8,986 bases of DNA. Origin: Candidatus Sumerlaeota bacterium (GTDB lineage Bacteria > UBP6 > UBA1177). Of the stretch, positions 1 to 5,048 are shown one piece after another; the first letter of the stretch is position 1; each line of letters opens with the position of its first letter. Location: contig SLGQ01000132.1 of NCBI GenBank assembly GCA_007136595.1, forward strand, positions 1 to 8,986, given 5' to 3'. The notes beneath the pieces were generated by a model. It made no database searches. It was given only the letters and a program-made list of their open reading frames with translations, and had not been told where the DNA came from. A program made the position numbers and the translations under genes.

Positions 1-430
1 ACTCTTCACCTTGAAACCATCTTGTGTTTGGAAGATATATCATATCAATGGTGTTCTCTTTAAGTTCGCGGATAAGATGGTTGACTGAAGTTTCGATACC
101 CAGGTATCCCGCTTTTTCATCCTTGTAGAAATCGGGAACCTTGATCTTGATATGAAGCTTTTTCTGAAGATATTCAACAATAGGGATGACAGAAGTGTGA
201 TCTGAAATATTTATATCCCCTGTTTTTTTATCTTTCGGACGACCGACATGTGTCATCAGAATTATCTTTCCCCCCTTTGCATTGATATAGTACAAAGTTC
301 CAAGCGTTGCATCAATTCGGTAAGGATCATAAATGTTCCCTTTTTTTACAACATTGTGGTCAACCCTCACAAGCACGACCTTGCCTCTGAGATCCGCATT
401 CTGGATCAAAGGTAATTCTGTCAGATTCAT
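1..430 (-). CDS. pgk: phosphoglycerate kinase, N-terminal 143 residues (runs off left edge)
   Basis: Glycolytic enzyme that transfers phosphate between 1,3-bisphosphoglycerate and ADP in the cytoplasm. Only the N-terminal, 3-phosphoglycerate-binding part is in the window, and the frame stays open to the left edge. Substrate-contact positions of the family are visible: Asp24 and Asn26 in RVDHN, Arg38 in DPYRI, His61 and Arg64 in THVGRP, and Arg137 in NTRWFQGEE. The last aligns with the usual ENVRF..EE. The start ATG at 430-428 has a GGGAGG ribosome site about 6 nt upstream and fits the usual family N-terminus. The motifs are unusual: His replaces the Phe of RVDFN, and the segment at 66-80 is rich in Lys, Asp and Thr. 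The protein is therefore a divergent PGK, but no key residue is lost. It follows the DUF1015 gene on the same strand and has its own promoter. Confidence 0.93.
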   Translation of the reverse strand, partial: MNLTELPLIQNADLRGKVVLVRVDHNVVKKGNIYDPYRIDATLGTLYYINAKGGKIILMTHVGRPKDKKTGDINISDHTSVIPIVEYLQKKLHIKIKVPDFYKDEKAGYLGIETSVNHLIRELKENTIDMIYLPNTRWFQGEE

Positions 431-458
431 AACCTGCCTCCCGAAAAAAGTTCATTAA

Positions 459-487
459 ATTGTATATCAAACAGAAAAATTAGTCAA
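459..487 (-). promoter_or_regulatory. sigma70-type promoter for pgk
   Basis: On the minus strand a TTGACT -35 box (487-482) and a TACAAT -10 box (464-459) are separated by exactly 17 nt. Each box is one mismatch from consensus. Transcription would start near 452, giving a leader of about 20 nt with a U-rich stretch before the GGGAGG site. It lies in the 85-nt gap after the DUF1015 stop, so pgk can be transcribed independently of the upstream genes. Confidence 0.65.
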
Positions 488-515
488 AAAAGAAAGAGGT
501 TTAAATTAAGAGTTT

Positions 516-1757
516 TCAGTCAAGAAGATGAACAAGAAGTCCGCTTCTCAGTTTAGGTTCGAACCATGTTGATTTCGGAGGCATTATCTGACCTGCATCA
601 GCTACTCCCATGAGTTGTTCTATAGATGTAGGGTAGAGAGAAAACGCCATAGTGCATTCGCCACTGTCAACCCTTTTTTTAAGTTCTTCAGTCCCTCTGA
701 TCCCGCCTACAAAATCTATGTTTTCATCGCTTCTGGGGTCACCAATTCCGAGTATCGGTGAAAGAAGATTGTTCTGAAGTATTGCCACATCAAGACTGCT
801 GACAGGATCTTCCGCCGGATAGGTGCCTTCTTTTGCTTTGATGATAGTCCACTCTCCATCCATATAAAGACCGAATTCTTTTGGAGATGCCGGTCTGTCG
901 TCACCTTTTCTTGCGATCTCGAATTTTTCAAGAACTTTTTCCATGAACTGTTCTTTTGTAAGTCCGTTCATGGTGAAAAGAACTCTGTTGTAATCAAGTA
1001 TTTTAAGTTGAGAAGCCGGAAAGAAAACGGAAAGAAAGTAGTTGTATTCTTTGTCGTCACTTGGATTGGGGTCATTTTTCATCCTTTCAGACTTTGCTCT
1101 TGCGGCACTTGCTGATCTATGGTGTCCGTCAGCTACATAAAGTATCGGAACATCATTTTTAAATGTTTCACTGATATGTTTTGTTATCATGTCGTTCTCT
1201 ATTACCCACACAGTGTGACCTATCCCGTCATCCGCTGTGAAATCAACATTCGGAGGATTTTTTACTACCTCTGAAACAAGCTCATCTATTTTAGCATTGT
1301 CTCTGTATGTAAGGAAAACCGGTCCGGCATTGGCGTTGAGAGTTATTACATGTTTTGTTCTGTCATCTTCTTTTTTCTTTCTTGTGAACTCATGTTTTTT
1401 TATAAGGTCGTTGTTGTATTCATCGGCACTGGCACATCCTACAATTCCGTACTGTTCGTGACCGTTCATTGTCTGTCTGTATATATATAGCGTCGGCTTT
1501 GTATCTTGACGGAAAATCCCTTTTTCGATCATACCGTAAAAATTTTCTTTGCCTTTTTGATAAACCTTTTCGTCATAGAGATCGACATCTTCGGGAAGGT
1601 CTATCTCGGGTTTGTTGACATGAAGAAAAGAGTACTCATTGTCTTTTGCGAGTTCCCTTGCTTCCTGAGAGTTTAAAACATCGTAGGGGTAAGCCGCAAC
1701 TTTGGATGCAAGTTCATCAACCGGTCTTACTGCTCTGAAAGGTCTTACTGTTACCAT
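516..1757 (-). CDS. DUF1015 family protein (COG4198 type), function unknown
   Basis: A 413-residue soluble protein with no signal peptide or membrane segment. It matches the DUF1015 family from remembered hallmarks: the N-terminal VRPFRAVRP and PYDVLNSQEAREL stretch (residues 4-36), FLHVNKPE (44-51), KHEFTRKKKEDDRTKH (121-136), and the signature ADGHHRSASAAR (209-220). The length is typical. The His-His-Arg motif and the charged segment look like an active or ligand-binding site, but I know of no established reaction. The start ATG (1757-1755) is preceded by a perfect AGGAGG at good spacing, itself directly after a run of nine T. The gene sits between rnpB and pgk on the same strand. In other genomes I recall relatives near serine biosynthesis genes; here only pgk is visible, so that link is an inference. 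Confidence 0.9.
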   Translation of the reverse strand: MVTVRPFRAVRPVDELASKVAAYPYDVLNSQEARELAKDNEYSFLHVNKPEIDLPEDVDLYDEKVYQKGKENFYGMIEKGIFRQDTKPTLYIYRQTMNGHEQYGIVGCASADEYNNDLIKKHEFTRKKKEDDRTKHVITLNANAGPVFLTYRDNAKIDELVSEVVKNPPNVDFTADDGIGHTVWVIENDMITKHISETFKNDVPILYVADGHHRSASAARAKSERMKNDPNPSDDKEYNYFLSVFFPASQLKILDYNRVLFTMNGLTKEQFMEKVLEKFEIARKGDDRPASPKEFGLYMDGEWTIIKAKEGTYPAEDPVSSLDVAILQNNLLSPILGIGDPRSDENIDFVGGIRGTEELKKRVDSGECTMAFSLYPTSIEQLMGVADAGQIMPPKSTWFEPKLRSGLLVHLLD

Positions 1758-1805
1758 TATATCCTCCTAAAAAAAAAGTAATGCCACCACGCACAATGAG
1801 AATTT

Positions 1806-1811
1806 ATTATA
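1806..1811 (-). promoter_or_regulatory. possible -10 box for the DUF1015 gene
   Basis: A perfect TATAAT (minus strand 1811-1806) lies 48 nt before the DUF1015 start, just downstream of the rnpB 3' end. At 17-18 nt spacing the -35 position holds only TTATCC or TTTATC. A perfect TTGACA lies nearby (1828-1823) but is just 11 nt from the -10, too close for a normal sigma70 promoter. A weak promoter is possible. The alternative is that the gene is read through from rnpB. Confidence 0.3.
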
Positions 1812-1858
1812 CTGAAATGTTTTGTCAAGGATAAAAGGTGATTAAAGTAAAATGATAG

Positions 1859-2210
1859 AAAAGCAGCACATAAGCCGGATTCTGTTTATCCAGTCATTCA
1901 TCTGGGACGACAGTTGCCTGCCGCCTCAAGCGGTCAACCCGGATGCTTCGGACGGGTCATCCTTATCTGCCTCGACAGATGGCATCTCTATTAGACCTTG
2001 CTCCGGAGGGGGTTTGCCATGCGAACTGTGTCACCACGGTCCCGGTGGGCTTTTACCCCGCCTTTTCACCTTTTCCCGTTAAGCCGGGTAGTTTGTTTTC
2101 TGTTGCACTTTCCGTAGCATTGCTGCTCCTGGCCGTTAGCCAGCCTCCTGCCCTTTGGAGTCCGGACTTTCCTCTGATACCGAGTATCAGCGACTGGTCG
2201 TGCTGCTTTT
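1859..2210 (-). ncRNA. rnpB: RNase P RNA, bacterial type A
   Basis: The catalytic RNA of ribonuclease P, which removes 5' leaders from precursor tRNAs. Read on the minus strand it has the class A landmarks in order. Terminal helix P1 is formed by AAAGCAGCAC at the 5' end and GTGCTGCTTT at the 3' end. Next come GAGGAAAGTCCGGACT (2174-2159), GGAAAGTGCAACAGAAAAC in the CR-II position, CTCCGGAGCAAGGTCTAATAG, a GGGTTGACCGCTTGAG segment matching L15 with the GGU that pairs with tRNA CCA, AGATGAATGACTGG, and ACAGAATCCGGCTTAT before P1 closes. About 352 nt is normal. The ends are set by the P1 pairing and may be off by a few bases. The gene begins 26 nt after the stop of the zinc-ribbon gene. Its P1 strand runs into TTTTC, but I see no separate terminator before DUF1015. 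Confidence 0.97.
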
Positions 2211-2233
2211 CAATTGTTCAAAGAACGATGTGG

Positions 2234-2261
2234 ATTTTACTCAGATTCTTCACATTTACAA
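2234..2261 (-). promoter_or_regulatory. candidate rnpB promoter inside the end of the zinc-ribbon gene
   Basis: On the minus strand TTGTAA (2261-2256) and TAAAAT (2239-2234) are spaced by 16 nt. Initiation would fall near 2227, about 17 nt before the predicted mature 5' end of RNase P RNA. It overlaps the last codons and stop of the upstream gene. The boxes are only moderate matches, so cotranscription with the upstream gene followed by processing is the alternative. Confidence 0.35.
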
Positions 2262-2971
2262 GGGATCAATATGCACTGACAGTTCGGACACACTTCAATT
2301 CTCTCCGATCTTAAAACCATATTGAAAAGTTCAGGAGGTAAAGTCATATTACATCCCATGCATATTTTATTTTGAGCATCTGCAATAGCTTTCCCGTTAG
2401 CAGAACTTTCAAGTATCCGCTGATATTTTCTGAAGACGGCAGGACGAATTTTTTCTGCAAGAGCCTCCCTGTTTTCATACATTTTTTCAAGATCACTATC
2501 AAGTGTTTCCATCGTTTTAATATTTTCTTCGATTTTCTTACGGTAATCGGCTATTTTCTGGACAGTTTCATCCTCAATGGCTTTGAGCTCCTCGTTTTTA
2601 AACTCTATTTCCCTTTCAATGTCTTTTATCTCATCTGACAGGTCTCTGTTAAACCTTTTTATATTATCTATCTCTCTAAGAAGAGCTCCATATTCTTCTT
2701 TATTTCTTATAGCCGACTGTTTTCCTGTGATCCCTTTAAGTTTATCTTCGCCTTTGTTAAGTATTTCAACCCTTTTCTGGCGTTCTTCATCCTGTATCGC
2801 AATACTGTTTCTAAGTTCCTTGAGCTTGTTTTCCATTTCTTCGATCTGCTCGTTAAGGTTTTCGTTTTGTTCGGGAATGCTGTCAAGGGTTTCTTCTTTT
2901 TCAAATATCTGAATATCCAGGATTTGAAGATCTTTAAGTTTTTTCAGTTCATTAAGCAATGGAGCCTCCAT
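2237..2971 (-). CDS. coiled-coil protein with C-terminal C4 zinc ribbon (COG1579 family)
   Basis: A 244-residue cytoplasmic protein. Residues about 5-190 are an almost unbroken, highly charged Glu/Lys coiled coil, interrupted near residues 90-105 by the family-typical GKQSAIRNKEEYGALLREID turn. The C-terminus is a zinc ribbon with Cys204-x2-Cys207 and Cys228-x2-Cys231, containing the hallmark LPPELFNMVLRSERIEVCPNC. Family members are thought to bind nucleic acids or act as hub proteins, but no precise function is established. The tail is unusual, with three more cysteines (233, 238, 240) after the ribbon. The ATG at 2971 has no ribosome site. An in-frame TTG four codons later (2959-2957) has GGAGG five bases upstream and may be the true start. 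The gene is followed 26 nt later by rnpB, an arrangement I recall from Deltaproteobacteria. Confidence 0.88.
   Translation of the reverse strand: MEAPLLNELKKLKDLQILDIQIFEKEETLDSIPEQNENLNEQIEEMENKLKELRNSIAIQDEERQKRVEILNKGEDKLKGITGKQSAIRNKEEYGALLREIDNIKRFNRDLSDEIKDIEREIEFKNEELKAIEDETVQKIADYRKKIEENIKTMETLDSDLEKMYENREALAEKIRPAVFRKYQRILESSANGKAIADAQNKICMGCNMTLPPELFNMVLRSERIEVCPNCQCILIPCKCEESE
2957..2971 (-). promoter_or_regulatory. ribosome site and alternative TTG start of the zinc-ribbon gene
   Basis: Read on the minus strand, GGAGG (2969-2965) sits five bases before TTG (2959-2957), which is in frame with the coding region. The same bases include the upstream ATG, and ATGGAG-G-CTCCAT forms a perfect palindrome spanning start and ribosome site. 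The TTG start gives 240 residues and loses only four non-conserved residues. Confidence 0.5.
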
Positions 2972-3094
2972 CTATTTCTGTTAACAAAAAATTATTTTGT
3001 CTGTTTAAGGTTTGGAAAGATTGAAAATGTAAGAGAGAGTCTAAAATTTTAAGAAAAACGGGTTTAATCAGTTCCAAAATGTACATAAGATCCT

Positions 3095-3126
3095 AAAAAA
3101 AAAAGCACTTGTCGTGACAAGTGCTT
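3095..3126 (-). terminator. intrinsic terminator of the tRNA gene
   Basis: Minus-strand reading gives a perfect hairpin: AAGCACTTGT, loop CACG, ACAAGTGCTT (3126-3103). It runs directly into ten T (3104-3095). It lies 61 nt after the tRNA CCA end and separates the tRNA from the zinc-ribbon gene. The plus-strand side has no T-run, so it works in one direction only. Confidence 0.92.
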
Positions 3127-3186
3127 CCTAAAACTATTTTATTTCTACCAATATAAAAAAACGCCAAACATAACCCCCATAAAATA

Positions 3187-3262
3187 TGGTGGGCCCAAGA
3201 GGATTCGAACCTCTGACCACCCGGTTATGAGCCGGGAGCTCTACCAACTGAGCTATAGGCCC
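3187..3262 (-). tRNA. tRNA with CAU anticodon (Ile2/lysidine type or elongator Met), CCA encoded
   Basis: 76 nt including an encoded CCA. The cloverleaf is complete: acceptor GGGCCTA with TGGGCCC (one G-U pair), D stem GCTC/GAGC with an 8-nt loop, anticodon stem CCCGG/CCGGG around CTCATAA, and T arm CAGAGG-TTCGAAT-CCTCT. It is not the initiator: the first pair is a normal G-C, and the anticodon stem lacks the GGG/CCC pairs at 29-31/39-41. C4-G69 and C5-G68 in the acceptor match known TilS recognition features of isoleucine tRNA(CAU). That favours Ile2, but elongator Met cannot be excluded from sequence alone. Confidence 0.96.
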
Positions 3263-3278
3263 GGTTAACGATTGTATG

Positions 3279-3306
3279 TATATAGTCGTATTTGTATAAA
3301 TTGCAA
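3279..3306 (-). promoter_or_regulatory. candidate tRNA promoter
   Basis: Minus-strand TTGCAA (3306-3301) and TATATA (3284-3279) are separated by 16 nt. Initiation would fall about 7-9 nt before the mature tRNA 5' end, as expected for a short leader removed by RNase P. Both boxes are moderate matches. Confidence 0.5.
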
Positions 3307-3324
3307 ATTTTTAATCAAAAAAAA

Positions 3325-3352
3325 TTGGAATAAAGCAGTTTTTATGTAAATT
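3325..3352 (+). promoter_or_regulatory. candidate murA promoter
   Basis: TTGGAA (3325-3330), a 16-nt spacer and TAAATT (3347-3352), with TG directly before the -10 box. It lies back to back with the tRNA promoter in the 134-bp divergent region (3263-3396) and would give a leader of about 40 nt. Moderate matches only. Confidence 0.4.
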
Positions 3353-3396
3353 ATCGCCTGTGCGGATTGTCTTTTAATAATTAAAGGAGCACTCAA

Positions 3397-4680
3397 ATGG
3401 AATATTTTGATATTGAAGGTGGAAGCGTAATGAGGGGGGAGTTCACCCCTTCCGGTAATAAAAACGAAGCTCTGCCGGTTCTTGCGGCTTCATTGCTTTG
3501 TAATGGCAAAGTTGTTTTAAAGAATGTCCCTGATATAAAAGATGTAAGAGTGATGATAGATATAATTGACAGTCTCGGTGTTCCGATCTCAAAAAGATCT
3601 CCGAATGAATTTGAGATAGATGCATCAAACCTTATTGATAAACCTCTCGATAAAGAGCTTTGCGGAAAAGTGAGGACTTCAATATTGTTTGCGGGACCTT
3701 TGCTTGCAAGGATCGGTAAGGTTATGCTGCCTCTTCCCGGAGGGGATGTCATAGGACGAAGGAGACTGGACACTCACTTTTTAGGTTTTGAAAAACTGGG
3801 AGCTGAATATTCTGCTGTTCAGGAGGGGTATGAGATCAAAGCTGATCAATTGAGGGGAGCTGATATTTTCCTTGACGAAGCAAGTGTTACTGCAACGGAA
3901 AACATTATTATGACGGCAGTTCTTGCAAAAGGTTCCACTATCATAAGAAATGCGGCATCTGAACCTCATGTCCAGGGGCTGTGCAGATTTCTTAATGGAA
4001 TGGGAGCAAAGATAACAGGTGTCGGCACTAATGTGCTTTATATTGAGGGTGTACAAAATCTTGAACCGGCGGAACACACCATAGGTCCTGACTATATTGA
4101 AGCAGGGAGTTTCATCGCATTGTGTGCGATGACAGGAGGGGAGTTGACCGTTAAGAACACAGATGCTTATTCAATGGTGCCTGTGTTGAACGGACTGAAA
4201 AAAATCGGGATAAATTGTGAGTTGAAAGAAAAAGATATTTATGTCCCCCAACATCAGAGTCTTAAAATCCAAAAGGAAATGAACACCTCCATACCAAAAA
4301 TAGATGACGGTCCCTGGCCTTCTTTCCCTTCAGATATGATGTCAATGGCGATAGTTGCGGCAACTCAGGCTGAGGGAACTATACTCTTTTTTGAAAAAAT
4401 GTTTGAGAGCAGACTCTTTTTTGTTGACAGACTTATAAGCATGGGTGCTCAGATCATTCTATGTGATCCTCACAGAGTTGTTGTGTCAGGCTCTTCTCAA
4501 CTTTATGGAACGAAACTGGACTCTCCCGATATAAGGGCTGGAATGGCGCTTGTAATGGCGGCAATATGTTCGAAAGGGAGAAGTCGTATATATAATATAG
4601 GACAAATAGACAGAGGATATGAAAAATTAGAGGAAAAATTGAAGAATTTGGGTGTAAACATTAATCGCAATAGAGCCTAA
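3397..4680 (+). CDS. murA: UDP-N-acetylglucosamine 1-carboxyvinyltransferase, Asp in place of catalytic Cys
   Basis: Transfers enolpyruvate from PEP to the 3'-OH of UDP-GlcNAc, the first committed step of peptidoglycan synthesis, in the cytoplasm. 427 residues, close to the E. coli enzyme (419), with the two-domain inside-out barrel fold. By motif alignment to E. coli: Lys22-Asn23 in SGNKNEALPVLAASLL, Arg93 (E. coli Arg91), Arg122 (Arg120), Asp313 in WPSFPSDMMS (Asp305, the general base) and Arg406 in IDRGYEKLEEKL (Arg397). The mobile-loop motif PGGC is PGGD: codon GAT at 3745-3747 puts Asp117 where Cys115 normally sits. Asp at this position keeps activity and blocks alkylation by fosfomycin in characterised MurA proteins. 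The start is supported by AAGGAG about 7 nt upstream. No terminator is seen before the pil genes, so some read-through is possible. Confidence 0.96.
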   Translation: MEYFDIEGGSVMRGEFTPSGNKNEALPVLAASLLCNGKVVLKNVPDIKDVRVMIDIIDSLGVPISKRSPNEFEIDASNLIDKPLDKELCGKVRTSILFAGPLLARIGKVMLPLPGGDVIGRRRLDTHFLGFEKLGAEYSAVQEGYEIKADQLRGADIFLDEASVTATENIIMTAVLAKGSTIIRNAASEPHVQGLCRFLNGMGAKITGVGTNVLYIEGVQNLEPAEHTIGPDYIEAGSFIALCAMTGGELTVKNTDAYSMVPVLNGLKKIGINCELKEKDIYVPQHQSLKIQKEMNTSIPKIDDGPWPSFPSDMMSMAIVAATQAEGTILFFEKMFESRLFFVDRLISMGAQIILCDPHRVVVSGSSQLYGTKLDSPDIRAGMALVMAAICSKGRSRIYNIGQIDRGYEKLEEKLKNLGVNINRNRA

Positions 4681-4827
4681 AAGGTGTTAAATGAGGGCTA
4701 AATTTTGCATAATTATATAACAATGATGTATTTTTTTAGTAAAAAAACTTGCTTTACAATTTTTTTTTGATATTGTCGTAGTATGTACTTTGATATTTAT
4801 TTGCCTTTTGATTTGAGGAGAGAGTAA
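4681..4827 (+). promoter_or_regulatory. AT-rich leader of the HTH-pil operon with phased A/T tracts
   Basis: 147 bp with no gene. It contains T7 (4731-4737), A7 (4741-4747) and T9 (4760-4768), with centres about 10 and 20 bp apart, which suggests intrinsic bending. Possible promoter elements are TTTACA (4753-4758) with TAGTAT (4779-4784) at a long 20-nt spacing, or TTGATA (4767-4772) with TGATAT at 4791. None is convincing alone. A small inverted repeat AGTA-TG-TACT is at 4780-4789. No GC-rich terminator hairpin for murA is visible. Confidence 0.4.
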
Positions 4828-5034
4828 ATGGTGGTGAATAATTTGAAAAAAACCAGAGAAAGGTTGCTTATGAGCAAATCCGAGCTGGCAAGAAAAGCCG
4901 GTGTATCAGTGCTTACTATCGACAGGATTGAAAAAGGGGGCAAAAGCAGAATGGAAACAAAAAGGAAAATTCTGCTGGCTTTGGGATTGTCTATAGAGGA
5001 AAAGACAAAGGTTTTCCCAAGTGACGAGGATTAA
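4828..5034 (+). CDS. small XRE/Cro-CI type helix-turn-helix protein at the head of the pil operon
   Basis: A 68-residue protein that is essentially one HTH domain. Helices run over about residues 4-14, 17-24 (SKSELARKAG), 28-36 (recognition helix, SVLTIDRIEKG) and 43-52 (ETKRKILLALG), followed by a short acidic tail ending DED. The pattern LARKAGVS-LTIDRIEKG and the RKILLALGL segment are canonical for the family. There is no ligand-binding or oligomerisation domain. The start ATG has GAGGAG 8 nt upstream, and two GTG codons directly after it are alternative starts. Its stop is 14 nt before pilM, so it is probably the first gene of the pilus operon. I recall closely similar small HTH proteins just before pilM in Deltaproteobacteria. 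A regulator of this operon is the simplest reading, but its target is not shown. Confidence 0.9.
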   Translation: MVVNNLKKTRERLLMSKSELARKAGVSVLTIDRIEKGGKSRMETKRKILLALGLSIEEKTKVFPSDED

Positions 5035-5048
5035 TTCAGGAGGCAGGA

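Noticed and set aside
1769..1797. GC-containing stretch followed by nine T before DUF1015, resembling a terminator for rnpB
   Set aside because: The best hairpin has about four pairs including a G-T, with five bases before the T-run; too weak, and the T-run abuts the AGGAGG site.
1806..1828. Perfect TTGACA and perfect TATAAT on the minus strand before DUF1015
   Set aside because: The boxes are only 11 nt apart, so they cannot serve together as a sigma70 promoter; only the TATAAT is kept as a weak candidate.
1852..2314. Open frames on the plus strand across the RNase P RNA region
   Set aside because: They are antisense to rnpB and the end of the zinc-ribbon gene, have no ribosome site and no recognisable protein; the structured RNA explains the sequence.
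2372..2912. Plus-strand open frames rich in Phe, Ser and Leu
   Set aside because: They are the antisense of the Glu/Lys-rich coiled coil of the zinc-ribbon gene, which naturally gives hydrophobic Ser/Phe/Leu strings.
3187..3262. tRNA considered as an integration site for a mobile element
   Set aside because: There is no integrase gene and I saw no direct repeat of the tRNA end in the window; the neighbours are housekeeping genes.
3393..4077. Minus-strand open frames inside murA
   Set aside because: They lie opposite a fully conserved murA and show no domain or ribosome site.
4731..4747. Perfect palindrome of eight A/T pairs after murA, considered as a terminator
   Set aside because: The stem is only A-T with a one-base centre, so it would not form a stable RNA hairpin; better explained as A/T tracts.
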